NCBI GenBank assembly: GCA_949514915.1 | Contig: CATFLP010000028.1 | Location: 1 to 40,555 of the forward strand | DNA from: Methanobacteriota archaeon | GTDB taxonomy: Archaea > Thermoplasmatota > Poseidoniia > Poseidoniales > Poseidoniaceae | DNA length: 40,555 nt | Direction of reading: 5' to 3' | Part shown: positions 1 to 10,800 of the stretch, in pieces | Layout of the letters: each line of letters starts with the position of its first letter | Numbering within the stretch: the stretch's first letter is position 1 | Program-made: the position numbers and the translations under genes | The notes under the pieces: model-generated | Database searches by the model: none | The model's input: only the letters and a program-made list of their open reading frames with translations | What the model was told of the DNA's origin: nothing

Positions 1-820
1 GTTCTAATGAACAAGAAACTAAATTCCTTCCACAAACTTCTCCTATTTTTTTACCAACTTCAGTACTTCCCGTGAAACTGATTTTGTTTATTTTACCTTC
101 ATCAACGGCATCTATGATGTGTTGACCAGCACCGCTTCCTTTCCCATGAACTAAATTGATAACACCATTTGGTAGTCCTGCTTGATGCATTATTCTTGCT
201 AGTGCGAATGAAAGCAAAGGAGAATCTTGTGGAGATTTCCAAACACAGGTATTTCCACACATAATTGCTGGAATCATTTTCCAGAATGGAACTGCAGACG
301 GGAAATTACAAGCATTAATGATTCCACAAACACCCAAAGGCCTTCGATATGTGAACAATTCTTTGTTAGGTAATTCAGAATTTACAGTTTGTCCGTAAAG
401 TCTACGACCTTCAGATTGGAAGAAGAGGCAAGTATCAATCGCTTCTTGAATTTCTCCCCCACATTCTTTTATTGTTTTACCAATTTCACGAGATTGTAGG
501 CGAACTAAATCTTCCTTGTGTTCCATTAGTAGCCTACCCATGTTTCCTATAATTTGACCCCTTGTAGGAGCAGGAGTGTTTGACCATTTTGTAAAAGCAG
601 ACCTTGCTGCAGAAATGGCATCATCAACATCTTGTTTTGTTGACAACGGAAAAACCCCTAAACAATCATTTTTATTTGCTGGGTTAATACTTTTAAATGT
701 TTTTTGATCACTTGCAACTTTCAATTGTCCATTAATAATATTATATCCTTTTACACAGGGCAAATTGGTTTCATTATTAGATTCAATGAAGTCTAAACCG
801 GTTTCAAGTACAGCGGGCAT
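1..820 (-). CDS. Aldehyde dehydrogenase family protein (C-terminus truncated by window edge)
   Basis: Reverse-strand translation from ATG at 820 reads MPAVLETGLDFIESNNETNLPCVKGYNIINGQ...RRPLGVCGIINACNFPSAVPFWKMIPAIMCGNTCVWKSPQDSPLLSFALARIMHQAGLPNGVINLVHGKG...ISFTGSTEVGKKIGEVCGRNLVSCSLE, with typical ALDH NAD-binding (FTGSTEVGK) motifs. Missing from the ORF track because it has no stop in the window. Confidence 0.93.
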   Translation of the reverse strand, partial: MPAVLETGLDFIESNNETNLPCVKGYNIINGQLKVASDQKTFKSINPANKNDCLGVFPLSTKQDVDDAISAARSAFTKWSNTPAPTRGQIIGNMGRLLMEHKEDLVRLQSREIGKTIKECGGEIQEAIDTCLFFQSEGRRLYGQTVNSELPNKELFTYRRPLGVCGIINACNFPSAVPFWKMIPAIMCGNTCVWKSPQDSPLLSFALARIMHQAGLPNGVINLVHGKGSGAGQHIIDAVDEGKINKISFTGSTEVGKKIGEVCGRNLVSCSLE

Positions 821-929
821 AGCACGTCCGAAACAACTCACAATGATGAACTTGATGTAATTAAGGCACTTAGAAAACAGTGGGTTTAAGGATTCCCTAA
901 ATTTAACGATGTATGTCGGAGAGAGTTAT

Positions 930-3179
930 ATGGCTGCTAAAGGTTCGGATACATTACAATTGAGAATTGCAAAAGCAATACCTAGTGATGTAGGTTTTGG
1001 GAGAGCTAGGATTTCAAGTGATAATGAACTTGGATTAAAACCTGGAGATATTATTGAAATTAAGGGAGAAAATGGATTAACTGCTGCAACATATTGGAGA
1101 AGCCGACCAGAAGATAGTAAAATGGACATTGTAAGAATTGATGGAATTATTAGAAAAAACGCTGGAGTTTCATTAGGAGATAAGGTAGAAATAAGAAAAG
1201 TAGATGTCGTTCCTTGTAAAAAGTTAGTATTATCTCCAGTGATGGTAAATAAGCCAAATAAGAAACCATCTGCAATGCAATTTGGCCCAAATATAGAAGG
1301 TTTCGCTCGAAGAGGTTTGAATAAAAGGCCCATTGTTGCAGGAGATAGAATATTTATTCCAGGAATTACATTATTTGCTGAAACATTACCTTTTGCTGTA
1401 AGGTCTACAACACCTAAAGGGATTGTACAAGTATTGCCAGAAACTGAAATAGTAATCAAAGAAGAACAGTTTGACGAAGAATCATCTGCAGATTCGGAAG
1501 GAATTACTTATGAAGATATAGGAGGTATTGGTAATCAACTACAAAAAGTTCGAGAAATGATAGAACTACCATTGAAACACCCAGAATTATTCAGAAGATT
1601 GGGAATAAGTCCACCTAAAGGAGTTTTATTACATGGCCCACCTGGAACTGGAAAAACAATGATAGCAAAAGCAGTTGCAACAGAGACAAATGCTCATTTT
1701 AAATCAATTAATGGTCCTGAAATAATTAGTAAATATTATGGTGAATCAGAAAAACAACTTAGAGAAATTTTTGACGATGCAGCTGAAAATTCACCTGCAA
1801 TTGTATTTGTAGATGAATTGGATAGTATCGCTCCAAAACGTGAAGATGTTACTGGGGAAGTTGAAAGAAGAGTTGTGGCACAATTGTTAACTTTAATGGA
1901 TGGAATGCAAGGAAGGGACAACATTGTCGTAATTGGTGCAACTAATAGAAGAGATGCAATAGATCCTGCTTTAAGAAGGCCAGGAAGATTTGATAGAGAA
2001 ATCGAAGTAGGGGTTCCAGATAGAAATGGCAGGGCTGAAATTGTAGATGTACATACAAGAGGAATGCCATTAAGTGATGATTTTGACATAGAATGGATTT
2101 TAGAAAATACTTATGGATTTGTAGGTGCAGATGTTTCAGCATTAGTTAGGGAAGCTGCAATGAAGGCATTACGAAGATATCTTCCAGAAATAGATTTAGA
2201 TGCAGAAGTAATTCCTCCAGAAGTATTAGAAAAAATGGAAGTAATTATGGATGATTTCAAATTAGCGATTAGAGAAGTTGAACCTAGTGCACTACGTGAA
2301 ATTTATGTTGAAGTGCCAGAAACAGGATGGGATCAAGTTGGGGGCTTAGAAGAAATTAAAAATAGATTAAAGGAAAGTGTGGAATGGCCTTTAACAAAAC
2401 CCGAATTGTTTGAACATTTTGGAATTAAACCTCCGAGAGGGATTGTATTATTTGGAGCACCAGGAACTGGAAAAACATTGTTGGCCAAAGCAATAGCAAA
2501 TGAAGCTAAAGCAAATTTTATTTCAGTTAAAGGGCCTGAAATGATTAGTAAATGGGTTGGAGAATCAGAAAGAGGAATTAGAGAGATTTTTAAGAAAGCA
2601 AAGCAGGCATCACCATCAATAATTTTCTTAGATGAATTTGAAAGTATTGCTAATGCAAGGTCTTCTTCGGGGATGGACGGAGGAAGTTCCCAATCAGGAA
2701 ACAGGGTGGTAAACCAATTACTGGCAAGTATGGATGGTATAGAATCTTTAGATGGAGTAATTGTTGTCGCAGCTACGAATAGACCTGAAATGATTGATCC
2801 AGCATTAATTCGTAGTGGTAGATTTGAAAGAGTTTTACACGTACCTCCTCCAGATTCAAAAGCAATCAAGGAAATTTTTTCTATTCACACAGAGGGTATG
2901 CCTTTAGGTAAATTCAATTTGGCTGATATTTCAAAGAAAATGAGTGGATATACGGGTGCAGATGTAGAATCCGTATGTAGGGAAGCGGCTCTAACTGCTA
3001 TGAGGGAATCCAAGAAAACAGTTACAAAGAAACATTTTGAAACAGCATTAGGAATGGTAAGGCCTACTGTTAATGATGATATGTTAGAATATTATAAGAA
3101 AATGGAGTCTTTACTAGTTAGTGGGCTATCTACAGTTCGTAGAGGAAAGGACACCCAAAGAGGCATGGAATCAGTTTGA
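930..3179 (+). CDS. cdc48: CDC48/VCP-family AAA+ ATPase (double AAA domain)
   Basis: N-terminal CDC48 double-psi barrel ([19 protein letters not shown]), two AAA modules with Walker [10 protein letters not shown] and FGAPGTGKT and Walker [13 protein letters not shown] / [11 protein letters not shown]. The track starts at 909; the ATG at 930 has GGAGAG upstream. Confidence 0.96.
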   Translation: MAAKGSDTLQLRIAKAIPSDVGFGRARISSDNELGLKPGDIIEIKGENGLTAATYWRSRPEDSKMDIVRIDGIIRKNAGVSLGDKVEIRKVDVVPCKKLVLSPVMVNKPNKKPSAMQFGPNIEGFARRGLNKRPIVAGDRIFIPGITLFAETLPFAVRSTTPKGIVQVLPETEIVIKEEQFDEESSADSEGITYEDIGGIGNQLQKVREMIELPLKHPELFRRLGISPPKGVLLHGPPGTGKTMIAKAVATETNAHFKSINGPEIISKYYGESEKQLREIFDDAAENSPAIVFVDELDSIAPKREDVTGEVERRVVAQLLTLMDGMQGRDNIVVIGATNRRDAIDPALRRPGRFDREIEVGVPDRNGRAEIVDVHTRGMPLSDDFDIEWILENTYGFVGADVSALVREAAMKALRRYLPEIDLDAEVIPPEVLEKMEVIMDDFKLAIREVEPSALREIYVEVPETGWDQVGGLEEIKNRLKESVEWPLTKPELFEHFGIKPPRGIVLFGAPGTGKTLLAKAIANEAKANFISVKGPEMISKWVGESERGIREIFKKAKQASPSIIFLDEFESIANARSSSGMDGGSSQSGNRVVNQLLASMDGIESLDGVIVVAATNRPEMIDPALIRSGRFERVLHVPPPDSKAIKEIFSIHTEGMPLGKFNLADISKKMSGYTGADVESVCREAALTAMRESKKTVTKKHFETALGMVRPTVNDDMLEYYKKMESLLVSGLSTVRRGKDTQRGMESV

Positions 3180-3189
3180 GGTGAGATAA

Positions 3190-3435
3190 ATTAGTATTAC
3201 TGTTTTTGGATATGAACTTGTAGGTAGAGATGTTTACGATAGAGGTGAAGAATTATTAGGAATTGTTACTGAGATTCATATTAATTATGGTAATGGAAAT
3301 GTAGAATTTATTTGTGTTAAATTAGTAAATGGGATTAATTCAGATAAATTACCTTGGAACGTTACTGATGATGTCGTACAGGTTCCCCCAAGTGAAATAG
3401 ATCGGATAGAAGGCTCAATTTATCTAAGAAGATAG
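3190..3435 (+). CDS. Small PRC-barrel-like protein with non-canonical (ATT) start
   Basis: Open frame ISITVFGYELVGRDVYDRGEELLGIVTEIHINYGNGNVEFICVKLVNGINSDKLPWNVTDDVVQVPPSEIDRIEGSIYLRR* follows an in-frame TAA at 3187 and contains no ATG/GTG/TTG. SD-like GAGGTGA lies 5 nt before ATT at 3190. The pattern V-G-x-EL-G-x-DV-YD...LGIV resembles the archaeal PRC-barrel family. Confidence 0.65.
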   Translation: MSITVFGYELVGRDVYDRGEELLGIVTEIHINYGNGNVEFICVKLVNGINSDKLPWNVTDDVVQVPPSEIDRIEGSIYLRR

Positions 3436-3502
3436 TCTAATCATGACCTAGTAAGCGTATTAAGGCAGTCAATACCGTCGCTCTGTTAGCGCTTGGCGCT
3501 GG

Positions 3503-5152
3503 GTGTTAGTGTTGGCCAGAAAGAAATTTAGAAAAATTCAACGCCGTGCCCTTATTTCTAGTTTTTATTTAGCGCTATTATTCCTTGTATGGCTTTTACT
3601 TTCAAGTTATATTAATTTAGGGAATACAAAACAATTATCTGCATATGATGATGATTGGGATGATATTTCCGAGTTTAGAAAAGAGATTTCAAATTTAGGA
3701 ATTGATACTAAAAGTTTAGTTTCAAGTCCTTTATTATTGAATGAAATAGAGAATCCTACGAATACTACATTTGTAATTAGTGGAGTTGAAAAAGATACAT
3801 TTTCATTACCATCTATTGGTTCAGATTCAGGATTTATTAGTTTTAGTGAACCAGAAGGTTATAGTGGCTCTGAAATTTCAGCAATTACAAGTTTTGTAGC
3901 TAGGGGAGGAACTGTAATTGTTTTAGATGATTTTGGCTATTCTAGTGGAATTGCTGATGAAGTAGGGATTAGTTATAGTAATCATCGATTATATGATGAC
4001 GAATATGCTGTAGAATTAGATTATAATTATGTGTGGATGAATATTAGCCAAAATCATACAGATTGGGAGGACTCAGAACAATTTCATATTGGGCATTCAA
4101 GATGGCATCAGGGAACAGATCCAACGGGTACTGGAATGCATCCATGTTCCATATGGTCTGAAAGTGAGATAGTCTTTGCCACTAAAGAAGAAGCAGGTTT
4201 ATGTTCTCATCATTATAATTCTACAAGTAAAATGATTGATTATAGTCCCGATTATAATTTGTTGTTAAATGCCCCTTCTGCATTTGAATCTATTGAATTT
4301 TCAGGTGATTTCTCATATTATGAAGCAGTAGGTCGTTCAAGTCCTCAATCATATTTGGATTTGAATGATGATGGAAAGGTAACTCTTGAAACTGAAACAG
4401 CACAATCTGAAGCAGATGCCCAAGGTCCATTTGATGTATATATTGAAACATGTGATTCATCAGATTGTGCAGATTCTCGAGGAGGTAGAATATATTTTAT
4501 CAGTGATGGAAGTGTATTGATTAATGCAATATATGATTTTGAATCTGCTAATTCAGGAGAATATGATGAAGATGGTAAATCAATTGCAAATATCCCCGTA
4601 AATGATAATAGAAAATGGATTTTAGATGTAATTGCTGAATCTGCATTAACTGCAAATAATTTTACAAATAAAGATGCAATTTTCGCAAGTAGTGATGCCA
4701 TGGTAATTTTTGATGAAAGTAGACATAGTCAAAATGTATTATTTACAGATGCATATAATTTAATTTACTTTTTATTGGTGTATTTAACTGGAGATGGGAT
4801 TGGAATGTTATTATTATTTATTTTATTATTTTTAGCATTTGAAGCAGTTCTAATCAAAAAAACAGACCCTGAACCATGGAGACATATTTTCAATATTATT
4901 TATTATGGGTTTGGAGATGCAAAAAGATATGGATATTATACAAGAACTAACAAAATTAAGCAGGTGTTTTTATCAAGAGTTCGGAATTTAAATGCATTGT
5001 CAAGGGAAGAATTCGATAGAATGCCAGCCCAACAACTACAAGAATTGATAAAAGATCCTCAATTAATAAAATTTGTTTTTGAGAATAAGAAATATGATTT
5101 AGAACAAACAGTTGCAATAGTTAAAAGAATTAAAGCGTGGCAAAAGAGTTGA
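3503..5152 (+). CDS. DUF4350-like membrane-anchored extracytoplasmic protein
   Basis: N-terminal TM, then a GATase-like core (...ISAITSFVARGGTVIVLDDFG..), later TM (LIYFLLVYLTGDGIGMLLLFILLFLAFEAVLI), cytoplasmic tail. Overlaps the DUF58 gene downstream. GTG start; alternative GTG at 3509. Confidence 0.75.
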   Translation: MLVLARKKFRKIQRRALISSFYLALLFLVWLLLSSYINLGNTKQLSAYDDDWDDISEFRKEISNLGIDTKSLVSSPLLLNEIENPTNTTFVISGVEKDTFSLPSIGSDSGFISFSEPEGYSGSEISAITSFVARGGTVIVLDDFGYSSGIADEVGISYSNHRLYDDEYAVELDYNYVWMNISQNHTDWEDSEQFHIGHSRWHQGTDPTGTGMHPCSIWSESEIVFATKEEAGLCSHHYNSTSKMIDYSPDYNLLLNAPSAFESIEFSGDFSYYEAVGRSSPQSYLDLNDDGKVTLETETAQSEADAQGPFDVYIETCDSSDCADSRGGRIYFISDGSVLINAIYDFESANSGEYDEDGKSIANIPVNDNRKWILDVIAESALTANNFTNKDAIFASSDAMVIFDESRHSQNVLFTDAYNLIYFLLVYLTGDGIGMLLLFILLFLAFEAVLIKKTDPEPWRHIFNIIYYGFGDAKRYGYYTRTNKIKQVFLSRVRNLNALSREEFDRMPAQQLQELIKDPQLIKFVFENKKYDLEQTVAIVKRIKAWQKS

Positions 5153-6411
5153 TAGTAATGTGGACAAGGAAAGCAGCATTTAGTATTACAGGAGGAATCT
5201 CTCTTGTATTAATAGGAATGATGATTTCTAATTTTCAGTTAATGGTAATTGGATTAACATTTGTAGCATTTACAGTATTAAATGGATGGATAAAAGGTCA
5301 TGGGAATGTTGAGGTCCAAAGAATTTTATCTGCAGATAATTTGTATAAAGGTGATGACTTATTTGTAGAATTAAGAATTACTAATCGTTCTATGAGACGT
5401 ACACAACAATTAGAGATTTATGATAATGTACCACATGAAATGAAGTTAAGAAGTGGTTTAAATTACATGAGAGTTAATTTAGGTCCAGGACAGAGTACAA
5501 GGATAAGATATTCACTAAGGTGCCCATTAAGAGGACATTATTCAATTGGTCCGATTAGCATTAGATTTAGAAATACATTTAATTTATTTGCACAAGAAAT
5601 GTTTGTTAGCCATCATAGTGATTTAATTGTATTTCCACAAGTCAAAGATGTCGAAGAGGCATTTATACGCAGTAGAACTCCTAAAATGTATACTGGTGCA
5701 TCAACATTAAGAACTCCTGGGCCAGGTTCAGAATTTTACAGCCTTAGAGAATATGTGACTGGAGATCCTTTCAAAAATATCAACTGGAAAGCTTTTGCTA
5801 GAACTGGAGAATTAATGGTAAATGAAAAGTGTCGTGACGCTGTAACAGATTTATTCATAATTTTAGATAGTCGAGATATTAGCAGAATTGGAACAGTTCT
5901 AAAGAATCCACTTGAAATGGGAGCAGTTGCCGCAGCTTCTTTAGCAGCATTTTTTATCAAAAGAAGAGACAGTGTTGCGCTTGCAATTTATGATGATGGC
6001 GTATCATATCTTCCTGCAGACACAGGAGACAAACAATATTTCAAAATTTTGAGTAGTTTAGCAGGAGTGGTTCCAAAGGGGAAAATGCCTCTCCAAGCAG
6101 TTACAAATTCTCTTGCACCTAGGTTTAGTAGAGGTTCTCCAGTATTTATTATTAGCAGTATTGAGGGAGATGGAACAGTACCTAATGCAGTACGTGATTT
6201 AGTTGGGAGAGGACATGAAGTTACAATATTATCACCTTCAAGTCTTGACTTTGAAAGGTTGGTAAGTAGGATTCCTCGAATGAGTTATGAAGTTCTCAAA
6301 TTAGAGCGTCAAAATAGACTGACGGGATTAGCAGGCTTTGGAGCATCAGTTATTGATTGGATGCCAGATGTTGAATTATCTCAAGCATTACTGCAAGTAA
6401 AGGACATTTGA
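5137..6411 (+). CDS. DUF58 domain protein (vWA-like) with N-terminal TM hairpin
   Basis: Signature GSEFYSLREYVTGDPFKNINWKAFARTGELMVNEK and a following vWA-like DLFIILDSRD; two N-terminal TM segments. Confidence 0.9.
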   Translation: MAKELIVMWTRKAAFSITGGISLVLIGMMISNFQLMVIGLTFVAFTVLNGWIKGHGNVEVQRILSADNLYKGDDLFVELRITNRSMRRTQQLEIYDNVPHEMKLRSGLNYMRVNLGPGQSTRIRYSLRCPLRGHYSIGPISIRFRNTFNLFAQEMFVSHHSDLIVFPQVKDVEEAFIRSRTPKMYTGASTLRTPGPGSEFYSLREYVTGDPFKNINWKAFARTGELMVNEKCRDAVTDLFIILDSRDISRIGTVLKNPLEMGAVAAASLAAFFIKRRDSVALAIYDDGVSYLPADTGDKQYFKILSSLAGVVPKGKMPLQAVTNSLAPRFSRGSPVFIISSIEGDGTVPNAVRDLVGRGHEVTILSPSSLDFERLVSRIPRMSYEVLKLERQNRLTGLAGFGASVIDWMPDVELSQALLQVKDI

Positions 6412-6423
6412 GGTGTATTAAAT

Positions 6424-7617
6424 ATGGCAGATGATGTACAACCCCAACAAGAAGGAATGCGAACATTACATTTGAGGTTATTAAGAATTCAATGGCAAGT
6501 TGTAACGTTACAAGTGATTAGTACTATTGCGTTGCTGTGGATGTATCTTAAAATGGTTGATTTGTATATTGTTGATTCAATAGATCATGCTCTTGCAATA
6601 GAATTTTTCGACACTCAATTAAGAACTGCTAATTTAGAAATGCCTTTACCTGCTTGGTTAACTGGGGAAGATGCTATTGGATTAACAAAGTTCTATCCAA
6701 TAATGGTATTGAGTATTGTAATTGGTGGAGGAATTGCTACATTAACATTTCAAAATCCTGTAATTCAACGTAGGGTTCGATTAGGATTACTCTTGGCATT
6801 TGTGATTTGGTTATTTGGCCCATTTATGATTAAATGGTTATTTTCAAATTTTGGAAAAGGAGAATGGTGGATTCCTCCTGATGATTCAGTAGAATCTCTT
6901 TTCAAAGGAGTAATTGTGGTATTGGAAGTAATATTAATTGGAATTTATATTATTCCTTTAGTATTAGGAATTCGCGGTATTTGGGGTCTTTCAAAGAATG
7001 CTATAGCTTGGTCAACTGGAATAATGCTATTATTTTTAATCTTACATGCATTATTAACATTCCAAATTGTAGAAGATTTATTATTTGGAGTAACAGGAGA
7101 TGGATTAAAGAAAATACCCTCATTAGCAGGAGAACCAACAATTTTAGGATTAATTAGTCCAAATCAATTTAGTCTTTTACAACTTTCATTGTTATTGATA
7201 ATCTTCCAAGAATCGTCAATGGGTGTTATAAGATATCTTGAATATGCATTTAGATTACCAGAAACATGCAAAAAAGATCCTGAATATGTCACTCAATTTT
7301 ATAATTTATTAAATGGTCATATGATTCAAACAATAGTTTTAATGAGTCTATGCGGAATTACTACAATCATTGCTTTGGGATTCCATACTCTTCTTTTATC
7401 TATTGTAGCAGCTTTACCTGGTGATGGTCAATGGGCATATCAGATTCAAGAATCTATTGAACTTGAATTGACTTATGGTTTGGTCATTTCAGCAATGTTA
7501 TTTTTATTATTATTAGCTGGTTTAAGGTACATTTTACCATGGCAAAGAATAAGTGGAATAATCGAATCATTATATCAAAAAAGAGACGAGGTTTCTCCTC
7601 CTCAAGAAGAATATTAA
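6424..7617 (+). CDS. Polytopic membrane protein of unknown function
   Basis: 397 aa with roughly seven hydrophobic segments; 12 bp after the DUF58 gene; GAGGTG SD upstream. Confidence 0.8.
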   Translation: MADDVQPQQEGMRTLHLRLLRIQWQVVTLQVISTIALLWMYLKMVDLYIVDSIDHALAIEFFDTQLRTANLEMPLPAWLTGEDAIGLTKFYPIMVLSIVIGGGIATLTFQNPVIQRRVRLGLLLAFVIWLFGPFMIKWLFSNFGKGEWWIPPDDSVESLFKGVIVVLEVILIGIYIIPLVLGIRGIWGLSKNAIAWSTGIMLLFLILHALLTFQIVEDLLFGVTGDGLKKIPSLAGEPTILGLISPNQFSLLQLSLLLIIFQESSMGVIRYLEYAFRLPETCKKDPEYVTQFYNLLNGHMIQTIVLMSLCGITTIIALGFHTLLLSIVAALPGDGQWAYQIQESIELELTYGLVISAMLFLLLLAGLRYILPWQRISGIIESLYQKRDEVSPPQEEY

Positions 7618-7874
7618 TTATTAAAATACTGAATAATTCTTCCAATTATTTCAGCAAGTGATAGTGCAAATAATGGAGCCAAACAAATTCCAAATAAGAT
7701 ATTCAATCCTTTTGATAATTCTAAATTATTTGAAATTAATATTATTAGTGAAATAGAAATAATTATTGAAAAAATCAAACCAAAACGTTCTAGATAAATG
7801 GGGTATTTTTCCCCTAATGTTTCAGTTCTCCCCATTAATGTGAGCTGATTTAGCTCTTTATCCATATAATTCAC
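7614..7874 (-). CDS. Small two-TM membrane protein
   Basis: 86 aa with two hydrophobic helices; follows the 1051-aa gene by about 1 bp; likely Met at 7865. Confidence 0.7.
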   Translation of the reverse strand: MNYMDKELNQLTLMGRTETLGEKYPIYLERFGLIFSIIISISLIILISNNLELSKGLNILFGICLAPLFALSLAEIIGRIIQYFNN

Positions 7875-7875
7875 C

Positions 7876-10800
7876 TCAAATTTCGAAATTATCTAATTCA
7901 TTATTTAATTCATCTAAAGAATCATCATCATCATCATTTTCTGGGTTAATATTTCTCCTTTCCCAAGCATGATCTAATTTTGCTAATTCTGCTTCAATAG
8001 TAACTCTATTATCTTCTTCAAATGATTTTTCTGGTATTTCATCATCGTTTGCTTTTGGAATAGAGACAGTTTCCATTGAAGTCCACCCATCTTCATTGTT
8101 TACTGTATCATTGCTGACTTCAACGCTTTCAGCATTACTAGCATTATGAGGATTTAACTCACGAATAATTTCATCAGATACTGTTGGTCTTTCAGATTCT
8201 AATTTTACATCTTCGTGTGGCAAAAGTCCATCTTCTTGGAATCTCCATAGTGATGTTGGCTTTTTTGAACTAAAGGTAAGGCCAGTGTCATCTAATTGCT
8301 TCATTGCTTCATCTAATGATTTTGCTGTTTTTTCCATGAGTACTGCAGTTCCTGCATCTCCTTCATCTGCTTCAAGATAAATCGAATCCAGAGCAGATTG
8401 TATGGTTTCTCGTAAATTATTTGCAATATGTGGCAATGCTTCAGGTCTATTACACAGTGCTTCAAGTCGGTATAATGTATCTTTAGGAACTCCCAATTCT
8501 TCAAGTTGGGTAATCATTTGTCTCATTTTTCTTAATAGAGTTGTTGATCTTTCAAATTCATCAAGTAATCCTTCTAAATCTAAAACAACTAATTGAACAA
8601 TTTCTTTTAATTTGCTTTCAAGTCTTTGCCTTACTGACCAATTAGTTAATCCTCTAATTGTATTCGCAGTCTCAGGTGTTTGAGATTCTAATAAATCCAT
8701 AACTTCGCTTGATAATAAGTATCTTGGGGTTTTAGCAACATTATCTACATTATGTTGAATAATTGTTAACCCTCTTTCAATGGCTCTATCCATTAATGTT
8801 AAACTAAATCCTAAATCTCTCATTCTATCTAGTCTTTGCATAATTGGTGCTAGGGATGAAAAACCATGATCTTGTCCTAATAGGGCTTGAGCCAATGGTT
8901 CATCCCTTAACTTCGCTCTGATAATTCCAGCTTCGTTTATATCTTCTAGAGCAGCATCATGAGCATCTCTCAATGATTCTGCAGTTGAAATCAAATTATT
9001 TACTTCAGTTTCAGCTTCGGATCTTCTTGCACCTAAATCTCCCAATTCTCTCATTATTCTTCGTCTTTCTTCACCTAATTCTCTAACTTCTGCATGTAGA
9101 TGCCCTAGACGCCTTTCAGAATCAAGGAAATATGCTCTTTCTTCTTCCATTAATTTTCTATGTGATTTTGCTTCAGCATCCAAATCTTCTAGTTCTTTAT
9201 TTTGGCTTTCAATTCTCCTTTCTAGTTCATTAGAAATCGTTGTAGCTTGCCTGTGTCTTTCTCTTTGAGCTTCTAGTTGATCTGCAACCATTCTATGTCT
9301 TCTATCATCAGCATCAATTGATGATCTCAATTGTCTTAATCTAATATCTCCAGCTTCGATTTCTGATTTTAATTGGATTTCTTGTTCTGAAAGTTTGCTA
9401 ACCATTCTTTGTAATTCTTCTCTACTTTCTGATTCTCCGACAGCCTGAGAGAGTTCTTCTATTCTTTTTTCTACTTGATTTTCTAATTCTTTAATTCTTT
9501 GAGTTAGACTTTCATTTCTATTCAATGCTAATTCTTGACCATTTGTGGCTTCTCTCAACTCAATTTTAAGTTGTGAGATTTCATCGACATTATTTGAATT
9601 TAATTTTTGCATTTCAGAGATTCTCACACGCATACCATCAACTTCAACTTTAGAAGCATTATAGGATGCTTTCACATCATCCCTTTGTCTTTCCATTCGC
9701 CCAACTTCTTTAATTAAACGCGCTTGCTCTTGTTTGATTTTATCATATTCACCAGAATCTACAACTGATGTCGGCATTAACATTTTACCAGTTTGTGCTT
9801 TTGGAAGTAGTTTGGCACCTGTAGATTTTTTCTGTTTAAGAGTCCAATTAGTTAAACCTTCATTGAGATCTTCAATTCCAATGGCAAATCCAAACATTTT
9901 CATTAATCTTTTATTAATTTGTTTTTCTCTATCCTTCGATCTTGTTCTGGCTTTAGCAATATTTGTACAAAATGAATTTAAATTAAACTTAGGAGTAGTA
10001 TTAAGGTGATTTTTCAATCTGCCTACTTTTGGTAAGGAGTATAACGTTAATTTTGCTTTAGGTGCAGTTGAATTATAAGCAACTTTAGAAATAGATAGTG
10101 GCTTTTCTGAACGTGCACCAACGGGAATACCATTACAGAGGAGTATGTCTAGGGAATCTTCTTCATTTTCAACTCTAATATAGCCATTGATTTGTTCAGC
10201 ATTTCCTCTAGAAAACATAGAAAGTAGATTATCTAAACCTCCTTTTCTTTCAAGAGTGTTTAACCCTTCTTCAAGCATACTTCCGTCATCGTCAGCGATA
10301 TTTGATGTCGGTTGTGCTTCTAATTTGGCAATTGAATCAATTAATATTGCATCGTGATCTGCTCCATCAGATACCCAGGCAACAACATCTAAATCATCAA
10401 CTCTAATCATCATTAATGATCCATCTTGCATATGCATTGTTACCCTGTTAAGTGTTGGCAATTCTAATTTATTTACGAATTTAGTAGTTCGATCTAATTC
10501 TGTTTTTATTGTTGCTGCAACATCTTCAACTTTCCCAGGCATTTCTCCTTTTGAATGTATGACCATTCCTTGTTGAGACGCTAGGGCGCCGATTACTGAT
10601 GCCTTTTCAGTAAGAGTATCAACAAATGAACTAGCCTGTAATGAGTCAAAACCATCAGTGAATGATTGTCTTGTTGAAACCCATGTTAAAGAATTTAAAT
10701 CATAGAATGCAGCTGGAATTAAAATAGCAACTTCTGCAAATTCTTTTTGTGTCCATGTATGTCTTATTGTTTTCAATTCATTTTTCTTATTTAATTTTTT

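Noticed and set aside
926-1459. 177-aa antisense ORF opposite cdc48 (and similar 1736-2089, 2333-2869)
   Set aside because: Shadow ORFs of a strongly conserved AAA+ gene; low-complexity hydrophobic translations and no recognisable domain.
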